DNA of 64,000 nt from Gordius sp. MW1. Taxonomy: Eukaryota; Nematomorpha; Gordioida; Gordea; Gordiidae. Each line of letters opens with the position of its first letter. Position 1 is the stretch's first letter. Positions 13,075 through 28,000 of this stretch are shown here, piece after piece. The notes below the pieces were generated by a model that saw only the letters and a list, made by a program, of their open reading frames with translations, made no database searches and was not told the DNA's origin. The DNA is taken from NCBI GenBank assembly GCA_964036665.1, contig OZ038527.1:27253901-27317900 (forward strand). Direction: 5' to 3'. Both the position numbers and the translations under genes were made by a program.

Positions 13075-16000
13075 TTAATGACCGTTTTCAAAATCTTTTT
13101 TCATGTACCAATTGATCATATAAAAGGCTTCATAACTCTGTAATTAAATAAGTCAATAAAAAATTAAAAATATTTATTAATAAATATATATTTTTTTTAA
13201 TATAAAAATAAATAAAAAAAGAATTCCATAAAAATATTTTATTTTTGTACTTGATCAGATATGATTTTAAGCATTTTGAATGATGTGCTCGTTTTGACTT
13301 TAAGTTCTATATAACTTTCATCGGGCGTAACAGTTTTATTTATGGTTTCGATGCGTCGATAAGGGTGATGTGATAAAATTTGCTGTTTTTATTTATCAAA
13401 AATATATTTTAATTTCTAAAATAATTTTTAGTAAATTATTTTGAAAAAATAAAATAAAATATTATTTCCTATTACATGAGCGTTGGGTGGTAAAAAGGAA
13501 ACTCCTCCTTTATTAATTGCTAGGATTTTGTCTTCCATTTTTTCTCCATCATATGATGTCTAAGACAAAAAAATAAATTTTTAGCTTTTAAATTTCCTCA
13601 ATTTTATATATAAAATTAACAAGTATTATAAAAATGGAACAAGTTTTTCAACAAATCATTCAATAAGAAGTCATTATTTATAGCGAAAACTGTGTTTTTA
13701 AATTTTAAAAAGGGGATATTTATCCAAAAAAATTTGTATTTCATCAAAAAATTAAAACATTTTTGTAGAATTACTTTGACATTAAAGTACGTACTACCGA
13801 ATAGCTGAGACGACTTAGCTAAAGTATCCATAAAATTAATTCTAGCTTCTGAAGGGCTTAAACGATTAAGTTCTTTACGGATCGTTAGAATAATTGAATG
13901 CCAGTGTTCAGCATTAAAGGATGAAATTTCTAATAAAGTTTCTGGAAATAAATAATGTACATCTTCGACAGTAGGATGGGTTTCAGATCCACTGGCTCTA
14001 TGAATTAAACATGCTAACTCAGCCAAATCATCCTGCAATAGAAATAATAATAAAAATGCATTTAAATTTATTAAAATTGTTTTGTGTTATGTTTAAATAT
14101 ATTTCTTAAAATTGTAAAATTAATTTTTTAAATTTCTAAGGTTTTATTTAATTGAAACAAACATTATAGCTTGTGGTAAAATTATGAGCTTCCATTACAA
14201 TTTTGTTAATAAGCAATATGATTAGTGTTGTAAAAACGGCTGGGGGTTTTGTTTGGTCGACCTTTAGTTTAAACTTAGATTAACGGTCGGCTCTCGTTTC
14301 TTTTTCAAATTTCGACTAAGCCTACAGGTCGACCAATAAAAACAGGCTAACTAAACATTTGGTTTGTTTATGTTTAATCGACTAAAATTAAAGGCCGACC
14401 AAACAAAACCCCCAGCCGTTTTTGCAACACTAAATAAAATCCTTAATATTCCGAAAATTTTTATTATTGTTTTGCATACAACATTTAATTTGTACATAAA
14501 TTTAATTATTAAAGCTATTTAAAGGAAGACACAACGATTCTAACTTTTGTTGTTGGCTATAATAATTATAATGATGAAAAAAAGAATATTTTATTTCATT
14601 TCATTTATTTATATAAGTTTGATAATAATTGTCCTAAATTTACTTCAAAATATTGTGGAATTTTGGCTGGGTCTGTAGCTAAGTTTGGTATCATAAGTAT
14701 TAAGCCAGCTAAATAATCCGCTAATATCTGTTTGTAATGGAATTCAATGTAACATTGGCTAGAAGATTGAAATTCCAATTGTTTGGACCAAATGTGCCTT
14801 TTAAAAAACACGAAATAGCCATTTTTAGTGTCTGGAAAGAAATTTTTATCAAGTTCAGTAGTTACATCTAAGATATATTCATTTCTATTCAGATATTCCA
14901 CTTTTTTACCTAAAACAAAATTTGTAAATGAATATTAAAAATTTTAATAATTTCTATGAAAAAAAATATTGTCGATAAAATTGGAAAAAAAGTCATAAAA
15001 TTTACTTGGATAAACTATATAAAGAGCGAATTCTTCCGATTCTTTCACCTCTTTTATTTCTAACAGTTCGCCACATATATCTTTTATTATCTTTTCCACA
15101 ACCTTAAATAAAGTATTTTTTTTATCTAATTTATATGAATTTAAGATAAAAATTAAAAATTGTATTAGGTATTCTCTTACCGTGCTACTTTTAAGTTGAA
15201 ATAGCCTACCTCCTCCACCAGGAATTCTATAGAATTGACGTTTAAACGATTTTCCAAACTAATATATAGAAGAAATTGATTAAGAAAGTAAAATTTTAAT
15301 CTTAAATATTTTTTATCAATTAAATAACAACTTTGTTTTTTTAATTCGGTTTTTAAATAATAAAAATATATTATATTAAACTACAAATATGTTTTGATAT
15401 TGAAAAGAATCGGCCATATACCTCCTATCTATTTCTTATTTAAACTAAAAATTCATATACTAGTCTTATAATGATATTTGTCACAAAAAATAATTACAAA
15501 ATTTCTTCACATCAACAAAACTTTATTCAAAGGTAATGTCATCTATTATATTAAATTTTAGGGATTACTGATAAGGCTAATATTTCATCCTTTCCAGGCA
15601 CATTCTTCCTACCACCATATTTAGCTGTAGTTTCAAAATTTAGTAGGCATTCTTTAGCAATATCGCTGCAACTCTGCTTTGGATCCAAGCTTGTGGTTAA
15701 CAAAAAATGCAGGAGGTATGGTCTCAAACTCTCTTTTACGTAAAAGTACGATGTCATAATGGATATTAACTTCCACCCCTTGATGTGACTTTCGCTATTA
15801 AATAAAAATCATACAATTAACATTGAAATTGTCTTAAAGATTGTTTGTTTTTTCTAATGGAAATTCGACTTTTTATAATTGAAAATCTAAAATTATTTTG
15901 AATCTCAGACCTAATTCCTTCCCTAAAATATTAAACAAAATTTAATATTAACAACAAAAAAAAACAATTGAAACTTTTATAAAATCTCTACCAGAGGCCG

Positions 16001-19000
16001 GTCTTATTTTTTTACTATATTGCCCGCCCGGGCCCGCCCAAAAGTCTAATTTTAAGGCAGTTGCCCCGGGCGGGCCGGGCCAAGTTTTTCTGGTTTCTGA
16101 TCTATACTTTTCTATCTGAATCCTGGCTATTCCTATGCAACTTACATTTTAAATGTGTTTTTCCTTACAATTCCTTAGCTTATTTAATCAAATCTATGAG
16201 AAAAGTTAGAAATCCTCGAGTGTTCTGTTCTCAAGCTATAAATAAAAAATGAAACCAGAAAATATATATCAACTAAAACTAATGTAAATTTGTGCAAAAA
16301 AATATTTATGGGCATGGCATACTTGGAGTCGCTATGGTTTTGGGTTAGTTGTTTCATGATTTGGCAATAAACCTCGTTTTGGATTTCATTAAAACGATGG
16401 CTTGCTGTTAGCAAGGTGTATACGCAATCAACTTCGCTGGATTGTATTGAAGACATTGGATAATCACCCATATATCTCATGATTGCTTGATGTGCATTAA
16501 ATTTGAAAAACAAATTTCAATAAAATATCGATAAATCATATATCGACAAATTGCCAAAAATATTTATAAACAAAAATAAGCAGCAAAAATGAATATGTGG
16601 CCTCTCGCCGGGTCAGACAAAGTAGAAGTAAGCAAGGGTCAACATTGATTTGCGGGGAATTATTTAGCCAGTTTTGCAATAATCCGATATAAAGCAGCAA
16701 CGATCTAGACGAGTTGCCACAAAGGAATTCATAAATAAAGGTAAATTAGACGGGCACAAATACAGTAATGGAATTCGGGCTCGGGCGAGGTCGAAAAAAG
16801 TAAAGCCAACCAGCGGTCATTAGCTAGTATATATGAGAAGGCAAAATAAAAGTCTTTTACAGAAGCATAAGTCCACAGCCATTAAAAACCCGTATAAGTT
16901 TGCACGGCAATTATTGAAAAATTACAAGTTGGACAGGACTGACGGACAACCAAAAGTAAGCCCATCAATGATATTATTTTTAAAATGTCCTCTTAAATCA
17001 ATAATAGTGATATGGGATAATAGACTAGATAGACTGCTCATGCCATATGTTAAATAAATATGGCATGAGCAGTGTGTCAAATTTTCCTCCATTTTGAAGA
17101 CAACAACTGGTGTATTTGAACCATGTCATTTTGCGCTATAACAGTCAATTTACCTTCCTCACTGGCTTATAAATTTGAACGAACGTCAATAAATAAATAT
17201 TATACAGAATATAGATGGCACTATAATTTTATACAAGCTTTTATCAGAGTTTTTGCATTTTTAATTTTTATGTATTTAAATGATATTTATTTTAAAATGT
17301 TGTTTTTGATATCTACCCAATTCAATATTTTTTATTTGCCTTTTTAAGATTATTTAATTGACAAAACTAATATCTATATAATAACTACTTTACCATGTTA
17401 TCATTAAAATGGTGGAAAAATGGGTACACATTTGTGCGTTGATGAGCAATCTATCTAGTCTATGTACGGGATTAGATTTAATAAATAAACAATTAATAAA
17501 AATTGTGTTTTCCATTTTATAAATGTTAATTTAAAACATGATGATCCGATATAATTTTACGTTGACTAAAACTTTTATAAGCATAAAAAATAGAATAAAT
17601 ACAAACAATGTAAATATATCAATCTGCTATCTTATTAAACATGTACAATACATACATGGGCGTAGCCAGCATTTGAATTAGAGGGGGGCAATAATGATTT
17701 AGGCAGGGGCAAAATGATATTTTTTTGAAATGTTAGCCATAGTTGTAATAGATGTTAACAAAATTTTGGATTTAGAGGGGGGCAATCGCCCCTCACTGTC
17801 CCCCCCCGGCTACGCCTATGGACATAGCCTAATAATATATGAAGACCGTCGAGCAGCTGATGAATATTAAGTAAGGGTGGTGGCCGCCAAGTTTGGGGAA
17901 TATACATTTTGTTGAATAAGTAAATCTTAAACATAGTGTTGTGTCCTCCCCTATAGAAATTATCATATACAAACATCTCCCCCTATAGAAATTATCATAT
18001 ACAAACATCTCCTCCTATAGAAATTATCATATACTAACTTCCTATACAAATCCCCCCACCCCCCACTGCGCTGCTATACAATACACACGCGTTGATAATC
18101 GATCACCCCCTCTCCGTACTTATATTCACAAGAGTTGTAAACTTGCGTATCTCATACCCCCTCCCCCCTTCTATCTAGATACTTTAATTGCAAGTTCGTA
18201 TCTTATTTAGGTCGGATACCCCTTTTGATCCCGCATTAACATCTGTGTACTAATTTCGATATAGATTTCAGTAGTCCCCATTGCCTTTACGCGATATATT
18301 AGTATCATCATTATTTTTCACTTGTAATATACAAAAGTTTTCACTTGTAATATACAAAAGTGGTGTCAGAACCAAAAATTCCCACCCCCCACCGCAGTTA
18401 AATTGTTTAAAAAATATTTTGAATAAATTATTTCTCCTTCCTGTGAATAGGATAAATCAGATTCTTACGATTTTATTATCACTGGAGTGAAACAACAAGC
18501 AAATTATTACCTAATTGTTGCAAAGGACAAAAGGAATCGTCCTTGAGCCTAAGCCATTCGTGGTAACAATACAGAAAGAAAAGCCAAAAACATATCGTAA
18601 AAACGGAAGTTAAAATCATATACGTGGGGAAGACGAATACCGTAAACAGGCAATTGGACGAAAGGCGTTCTCCCCCTCTCCAAAGAAAGGTTATTTAAAA
18701 AAAATATTCGGGAACACGTAAGTATAAAATGCAATTACTTTCATTAATCATAATAATTATTATCTTAGTATTCTATATTAGCTTAACATTTCAAAGTTTC
18801 CGTATTTTCTTAATCAAAATTTTATTAGCGACTATATAAATATATTATATTAATTAAAATGTTCAATCGCAATCCATCAATATTTATTCATTTTTATAAT
18901 TGTTTACTTAGCGATAAAGCTTTTATTATACTATTTATCGTATTCTTAATTTTATTGTGCATAATGATTTATATAAAATTGAGAAAAGTTGAAAAAATAT

Positions 19001-22000
19001 TTTTAGTTAAAAATACCCCCTCATTACCCACTTGTTTTTTCTGTAACAAAACGGGGCATGTAAAGAAAAACTGTTTTCTATTAAAGGGAAAGGGATTTAA
19101 TAATAACAGATTTAATAATAACAATAATTATACCAACCCATTTAATAGGGGACCCCGCACCCCCTACACCCCTTACAATTTTGATTTTAATGAAAATTCG
19201 CCCGCGCGTGCGCAGAGGGAATGGCCAGGCAATAGGAGGTGTTGTTTAAGCAATACTACAAATAAAGAGGAGACTAAGTCTGACATATGTTCAGGTTGTA
19301 GGACCAGTCTGCCTCAGGTCAGTCATAGTTCAATGGGTCATTGTGGTGGCCAACATTGTTCTGATTGACGGTTAGAGAAGGCTGGTACTAGTTTCTCAAA
19401 TGTAAATTTAATTAATTTTTTTAACGCGCGTTCGCCTTATGTTACATTAAATATCGATAATAATTATATAACATTTTTAGCCGATACGGGCTCTACAATT
19501 TCGCTGATTTCGCAAATAAATTTTAAAAAAATATTGGCCCGAAAAGTTATTAAAAAAATCTAGCATTTTAGCAAAGCAATTAAATGGCTCTCCGATTAAC
19601 ATCTTAGGTTATACGAAAGTGAATGTGAACGCCGCGGGGCAGAGTTTAGAATTTGATATATATATTGTTGATGAAAATATTGAGAATATAATGGGATGGA
19701 CATGGATAAGAAAGATTGGTCCCTTAGTTAATTATTGGGGAATATGTAAATATAATAAAATTAATTTTGTGCACTGCAATAAGGATAATATTGGTGATAA
19801 TAAAGCTGTAGATAAAGTCGGGTCTGAGCCTACGACCATAATTGGTAAGGTAGCAGGAGTCTCCTTATTTTCAGACGAGGGCAAGGTTTCAAATAATGAG
19901 ACTAGTTCCTCGTGTATGGAGGTAAAGGCATATAAAAATGCCGAGAATTCCTCATTTAAAATGGATCGTAGGGATGTTCGGAACGATAATGATCTATGGC
20001 GCGACAAAATTGACAAAATTAAAGCAGAGTTTGAAGAGATTTTTGCGAACGAATTAGGATGTCTAAATGATAACATATTCTCAATTAAAATTAAAGATCA
20101 AGGCGCTCCACGTTTTTGCCCAGCCCGGCGCATTCCACTAGTATGGAAAGACCAAGTTGAACAGGTTATTAACACTTGGTTAAAAGATGATGTAATCGAG
20201 CCGGTTGATTATTCGGATTGGGCAACACCTTTAGTTCCGGTTAAAAAACCAGATGGAACGATAAGGGTGTGTGCGGATTACCGAATAACAATCAATAAAT
20301 GTGTTGTGGATGTAAAATATCCCCTCCCCAGAATTGAAATGGTGTTAGCAAATTTAAAAGGCGCAAAATTTTTTTCAAAAATTGATTTGGCTAATGCCTA
20401 TCTGCAATTGCGCGTAACTAGTAAATCCGCTAAACTATTGACCATTAATACCGAAAAGGGTTTATTTGCTTTTAAACGTTTACCTTTCGGTCTAAGTGTG
20501 TCGGCGGCAATTTTTCAAAGAACAATGGCCTCAATTTTTTTGAATTTAGAAGGCATAAATTTTTATTTGGACGATATCTTGATCACTGGTTCCACTAGGG
20601 ACGAACATGACATGCGTCTAATAGCTGTGTTAAAATTAATTAAAGCAAAAGGGTTACGTATTGCTGAAAAGAAATGCGTATTTGCTGTAGAAAAGGTTAT
20701 GTATTTAGGGTATATATTAGGAGACGGTTGTGTTAGACCAAATCTTACTAAGATATATGCTATCCAAAATGCGAGAATACCTCTTAATAAAAAAGAACTG
20801 TCGTCATTTTTGGGATTAATGACTTATTATAACAGGTTTATCAGTGATTATAGTAAATATGCAGCCCCATTGTATGATTTAACTGGCGTAAATAGCATAT
20901 ATAATTGGACTGATGAGCATGAAACATGTTATAATTATTTAAAACAAGTTCTTTTAAAACAACCTATATTAAAATGTTTTGATCCGGACGGCGAAAACGT
21001 TTTAAGGGTTGATGCATCTAATCAGGGAATTGGTGGCGCATTATGCCAATTAGAAGGCAGCGTAGAACACCCTGTAATTTATTTTTCCCGTAAATTAACT
21101 AAACCTGAATTAAATTATTCGGTAATAGAGAAAGAGGCGTTAGCAATGGTTTATGGCCTGAAACGATGTAGAGAATATTTAATCGGAAAATCGTTCATCG
21201 TTTATACAGATCACAAACCATTGGTCTCTTTGTTTATGAAAACTAACACCGATTTTTTAATGTCACCCAGGTTGCAAAGATGGCTATTAACTTTAGGTAA
21301 TTTCACTTTAACCTTAAAATATCGTAAAGGAGATGAAAACCATTTGGCCGACGTAATGTCGCGTTTGGGCGCAGACACAACGGAGGTTATGGATACATCT
21401 TTGAGTTGCGATATTGTTGGTGGACATGTAGTTAATAGTATAAACATAATCGATTTTAAACAAATAGTAGAATCCGTTAACGACGATCCCGATTTAAGTT
21501 TAATTAAAAGTATTTTGTCAGGATCGGACGAATTCGCACAAATTCCTATACCTTTTAAGCACGTGTTTAATGAGCTTTATGTTGACGAAGGTGCGATTAA
21601 AAGACAAGGAAAATTGGTCATACCAATTGGGCTTAGGAAACAAGTATTAGAACTGTTGCATGCAAGCCATTTTGGAATCGTTAAAATGAAACAAATTGCA
21701 CGAGATTACGTATGGTGGCCTAAAATTACAAAGGATATTAATGCTTTGGTTAGGCTTTGCGAATTGTGTAAAGTTAACGCAGCTATGCCGCGAAAAGATA
21801 AAGGCGCGACTTGGCCACGTCCAAAAGGACCGTGGAGTCGTATTCATATAGACTTTTTCGAGTTTGATAAAAAACGTTTTATTTTGATCGTTGACGCCTT
21901 TTCAGGGTGGACGGAATTTAAAAACGTTTCTCAAATAACGAGTAAAGTAACTATAAATATTTTGCAAGAATTAATTGGCGCTTATGGTTTTCCTGAAATT

Positions 22001-25000
22001 ATCGTTACTGATAATGGCAAAGCTTTCGTAAGCGTAGAATTTAAACAATTCTGTTTAAAATATAAAATAAATCATTTGTTAACTCCCCCATATCATCCTA
22101 GCTCAAATGGGCAGGTAGAAAGGTATGTAGGAATCGTAAAGAAATGGTTAAATTTGGCTAAAGTGACGAAGGAAGGAACATGGTTATATAAACTATATCA
22201 TAACATGTCTCCAAGATATCCTGATCGTCCTGCGGTTAGCTACGAATTTTTAAATCGTAAATTAAGATACCCGCCAGATTTTTTAAATGTTGATGATTAT
22301 CAACAATTGCCAATGGTAGGTAGACCAAAGTTTCAGCTTAACCAAAAGGTGTGGTATAGAAACTATTTGGGTAAACCTAAATGGCTTTTGGGTGAGATTG
22401 TACAACAGGTCGGTTCTAAAATTTTTAAAATTAAAGATAAACAAAGTGATAATAATGAAATAAGACACACTGAGCAATTAAAATTGTGTGAGCCCTAATA
22501 CGTATGTATGTTAAAGGCACACGAACAATTGAGATTGTATGGGTACTATTTTAATTATTATTTTAACTTTGTATTTGGTACATCGAAACTCCTACCTTTT
22601 CGAAAAAACTTGACAAAATTCAAATCACGTGACGATTGCGAGTGCGCTCCTCAACCAAGATTGCCAAGCCATTACTAAATTGTAAATCAGATCGTTCAAT
22701 ACCTCACATTATGACAACGAATACAATATGAATTTTGGCGATGAAAAGGAAACAATGACAATATCTTGGCTCTTCACCTCCGAACATATGAAAAAATTCT
22801 ACCAATAAAAAAAAAAAGACCCCCCCCCCCTATTATTTTTGAAGTCAGCTCGAATCAAGAAACCTCGTTGCCAAGAACGACCTATCCTTGCATATGTATC
22901 ACAGATCGATGTAATCCTTAGAACTAACGTCCCCAAACCCCACTTTGGCACATCCTTCCTCTCAAAACCTTCCAAACTGAAATTTTCCACCTCACCTTTA
23001 CAGCTAGCACACCAGGCTGCTCTGATTGAATAAACAAATTTAAATCAACAATCGCAAGAAGATAATACACAAAAACATAAAAAATATCCAATTCCCAAAA
23101 TCAGAAAATCCTGAATAGTGTTTAGTTGTCTAACATTTTCGGCAGATCATATTTTTGCTATAATTATATATTTGAATATTGTAACCCCAAAACAAAAACC
23201 TAGTTGATAAAAACCCTTTAATTTCATTATAGCAATTATTTGTCTACATATATCTCTACCCCTGGCCCTATTCTTCAAAACCATATACATTATTAAAATA
23301 TTTATAAACCAATCCCAATGATTTGAAGAAAACATTAAATCTATAAAATTCAGACACGAAGTCAGAAAAATATACAAAAAAAAAAATCTCAACATAAACT
23401 ATGCCTCAGCCTTATAGTAAAACATCTAGAAATCAAAACTTTAGCCCACAGATCTATTAGTATCTTATCTATGCGTTGCCTAGTGAAAACGTTCCTCTCA
23501 ATCTAAACCAAGGGATGGTCACATATAATCTGTCAACCATCACACATCCAGTATCAAACCATACCACTTTTCAACGTCCAGTATTAAACAAAATCACTTT
23601 CCAGACTACAACAGATATTTTTCTTTGTAAAGGGGAAGGTGTTGTGTCCTCCCCTATAGAAATTATCATATACAAACATCTCCCCCTATAGAAATTATCA
23701 TATACAAACATCTCCTCCTATAGAAATTATCATATACTAACTTCCTATACAAATCCCCCCACCCCCCACTGCGCTGCTATACAATACACACGCGTTGATA
23801 ATCGATCACCCCCTCTCCGTACTTATATTCACAAGAGTTGTAAACTTGCGTATCTCATACCCCCTCCCCCCTTCTATCTAGATACTTTAATTGCAAGTTC
23901 GTATCTTATTTAGGTCGGATACCCCTTTTGATCCCGCATTAACATCTGTGTACTAATTTCGATATAGATTTCAGTAGTCCCCATTGCCTTTACGCGATAT
24001 ATTAGTATCATCATTATTTTTCACTTGTAATATACAAAAGTTTTCACTTGTAATATACAAAACATAGGTATGGAAAGATAATTCTTTAATGTTCTCATTA
24101 GTTTTCTTCCATAACTTTCGCAATTTTTGCCATGCACAAATCAGAATCTAATGATAGAATCTCATCCAAGATGGCCGCCAAAATTACATAATATTTGCCA
24201 GGCTATTGTATTTATGGTAAAGTACCTATAAAACATTCGAGCGATAGACGACTTTCTTCAGCACCTTTCGATGGTAGGAGTGGTTTATCCAAAGGTCTCT
24301 AAATTTATTATTTTTTTAACAAAAAATTTATATTATTTTCCATATTTAAAAACATTTGTTTTTAAAAAAGATAAAAATCATTTGGGAAATTTACTTTGGA
24401 GAATGAATACAATTTTTGATGGTCTGATGGGTCATATTTCCGAAAATCTAAGGTAAATTTTAAAAAATAAAATTTAAAAAAAAATTATGCTCTTCTTACA
24501 TTCGGCTCTTAAATTATGGAAAGAATTAGTTTTTTGGTTCTCATCAATAACTTTGAGATACCAAGAATTCATAGACGGATCGCTTCGAATTCTAATTTAA
24601 AAAAAAATAAGTAAATTTGAATGAAGAAAATTAAATAATTTTGATTAGTTTGGGTTAAAATAGGTAATTTGTGAATAGAAACCTGTCGAGACAAGTCCTA
24701 AAATTCATGAGGGCGCAATTGGACAAATTGTACTCATAAGAATCTTCTTTAATTTCGACATTTTTAGACATTTTATCATCGATTTGAATACCGTTCGTTT
24801 TAGACTGAATTGTTGGCGTATGTTCATTATGTTGGGAATGTCTAAATAAAATTAAGCCAATTAATTAATAATTTTTCTTTGTTTATTTATTAATTTGTAA
24901 AACACTAAATGTGTTATTTTTTAATATTATAGATTCGAGACGTAATAACTAGAATGTGATTTTTAATTTAATTTACTAAATTTGTTCATAATTGAAGAAT

Positions 25001-28000
25001 ATAACCTTTGATGTTTTTCCATTCGAAATGCATCGGGTAATCTGGCCCCGTTATGGTCGGCGCCATTTTTAATATCCAGATTTCCGTCTCGTCGTCCATC
25101 AGGTACGATTCGACTCAAGTTACAAGTCGAACGGCTGTTGTATCGTTTTGACGACATTTCTCCTTTGTCCGGTCGAGCCAATGAATGAATGCCTCCACTG
25201 ACACCGGGATACACGTGACGATTGAGTCGATCATCGCCATTTTGATCAGATGAGTGACTCGTCAAAATAGAAGAAGCTCCCACTGAGGGGACTTTATGAT
25301 GATTGCCATTCTTGAAATGAATGAAATTATTTTCGAAATTTAAAAAAAAAAAAATATGTGACTACTTAAAGCTATCTTGCTTAGTTAAATTTTAAATGAC
25401 AAAAGGAGTAATATAGGCATATTTATTAAAATTAGGCTAAAATTGTGAGACTAAATGTTGATTATATCGAAATTCTATATGATATTGTCATAAACTAGGT
25501 AGAGTTTTCATCAACTTAAAATAGTGAACCGTTTTTCCGCCATTTTGAAATGTGCACAAATGAGGGAAATACAAATAGATTATAGCAATTTTGGTTAATT
25601 AAAGTGTTTATAAAACGTAAAACATATTGAACTAGTCAAATATTAAAAACACCATTTTAAAAATATATCATTTACAAAATTTATAAAAATAAAAATTCCA
25701 TGATGATGTGATGTTAAAGCAATTTTGTGCTATCTGCATTTTATTAAAAATCAATTATTAATTTTCTTTTTTATTTATTAAGTGTATCGAATGAGGAAGG
25801 TAAATTCATAGACATGGAAGATAATTAAATTCAAAATGGTGGATTTAATGCCACACACTTTACCACATGAAACACATGACATGAGCAGTCTATGGGAATG
25901 AGCAAAAACCTGTTGAATTAACTTGGAATTCAACAAATAGTTAACATATTACAACATTTAAGATCAAATTAATAAATTATACCATTTTAACCTCGCTCCT
26001 TTGAAAGTTTAGATCAGAACTCGGCCTTTCATTATCACTGGGATGCCTACTTCTGCCAAAATGCAAGGCTTCACTACCATTAGTATGACCATTAAAATTA
26101 TGGGACCTTTCGGGTCTTAAAGTTCTATTCCGAATATCTCTCTCTTTGCTGAGATCCCTTTTTGATCCTGGATCTTGAGAAAAGGAATCTTTGGATTTTT
26201 TAAACAAAAATTCATTTCCCGCTAAGGCAGGAAAGTGGTCTACATTTTTCGACGAATGGCCGTTTTGAGAGTTATTTTTCACATTTTTTGATGAAAAGCC
26301 ACCTATCCCGCTAGCGGTACTTCCATTGGTAAGGTTGAGTAAACTTTTCATGGAATGTGTTCGAGATTTTTCTGTTAGATAAGAGGCAAAGGCTTTTTCA
26401 TTGGCGTCTTTGTGTGATTCGCTAGCTACAGAATTTCTCCGCGATTTACGCAAAAAATTGAATTTGTCAGCTAAAAAATTCAAATAAAAATAGATTAAAA
26501 ATAGTGAAAATGCAGCAATATTGGATTTGAATTGGAATTTTAAATTAAAATCTTACTATTTTTTTGCTTTGTACCATAATTTAATATTTTTTAGCCACAC
26601 ATATTTATACATTTTAAAAATAAACGCTAAAATACTATATTGAATTAATGAGACACCAGAGAATCATGAAGAAAGTTTAGGGTTTTAATTTCATTATTAC
26701 TTAGTGATTCTTTAAAGAATTTTATGAAAATAAAAAAAAGATCAAATATTAGGCTAACTTTATCTTATAAAAAGGGCCTTGCACAAGGATAGGAAAGCAG
26801 ATTTAGTACATTAAAGTAAATAAATTAAACCAATCACTTATATTTCCAATTAAAATATATGTCCCGTCCCAACTGATCATAAACAACTTTTGATTAAAAA
26901 AATTAAATTTAAAAATGGTTAATAAATCAAAAAGTTTTCCCAAAAAATAAAGTTGATTTTTTTTAACGGTAGCCAAAATTGTGGAAAAGATTCCTAATTG
27001 TATAAATATAAAAGAAAGGTTATTTAAGAAATTAGTGTTAGCAATCAGAAATTTAACCCTTTTAGTTTTAAAACTCATCCGTAAAATAAGATCCAAAATG
27101 TGCAAAAAATTAGAAATATATAAAATTTATACTAAAATATGAAACAAAAAAACACATAAAAAGAATGTTTTTACCAAATTTTCCTGCCTTTTTAGTGTAT
27201 ATTGGTCCAGCTAAAGGCTGAAATACCTGAGAATGCCCATTATCTCCTTCAATTCCATTTTGCAATGAGCCATTCCTTGATTTGTTAACTTTTAGAGCAT
27301 TTGATTTATGTTTTTGCAGTTTGGACAATTGAATTAATTTGGATTCTTTTATGAAAGCCAATACTATATCGTTGATTTCATAGACCTTTTCCCATTTGTA
27401 AAACAGTTCATTTTCAATATAAAGGTAAACCAAAAAGTATTTTATACATGGGCGTAGCCAAGGGGGGGGGGCAGGGAGGGGCGGATGCTTCACTCTAAAT
27501 CCAAAAATTTGTTGAAATTTATTAAAATTAGGGGTTAAATTTCAAAAATTGATTATTTTGCCCCTCCCTAAATTATTATCGCCCTCCTTTAATTCCAATG
27601 CTGGCTACGCCCACGCTTTATATAGAAAGTAATATTGTAATTATTGATCGCGAGCTTAGTAACCCATTTAGTATCTTATAAAATAACGCCAATAAAATAT
27701 AATCGATCAATAATTCAATGTCTATATATTTATAACGTAAAAAGATCTGAGAACGGTCGAATCTGGTTGGTCTGTTTTGCAATTTAGACCAAGCCTAGAA
27801 GTCGATTAAGAAAAACAGACCAAAAAATATTTGGTCTACGTATGTTTAGTCGACTAAAACCAAAAGTCCCCCAAACAAAACCCAGCCGTTTTTATAACAC
27901 TAATATTACCCATTGTGTGTGAAGTGTCAAGGTTTTACCAGAACGTAACAATATTTTAACGGTGTTTACTGTGGTAATATGCACATCTAAAATGTCTTCG

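Larger units (their letters stand above)
17937..24062 (+). mobile_element. Complete Ty3/gypsy LTR retrotransposon (6,126 bp) in a MyTH4-FERM intron
   Basis: Two 423-bp LTRs flank a Gag-position ORF, a split protease, and a long RT-RNase H-integrase ORF. It sits between MyTH4-FERM exons 24298-24226 and 16485-16323, antisense to that gene. Flanks show catag on both sides; the exact edge is blurred by shared A residues. A tRNA-Leu-type primer site and a polypurine tract are in the expected places. The LTRs read as identical over their length, so insertion is recent. Expression is doubtful because of the frame breaks described below. Confidence 0.95.

Noticed and set aside
22499..23628. Envelope gene in the gypsy element
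   Set aside because: No long frame and no signal peptide or furin-type features.
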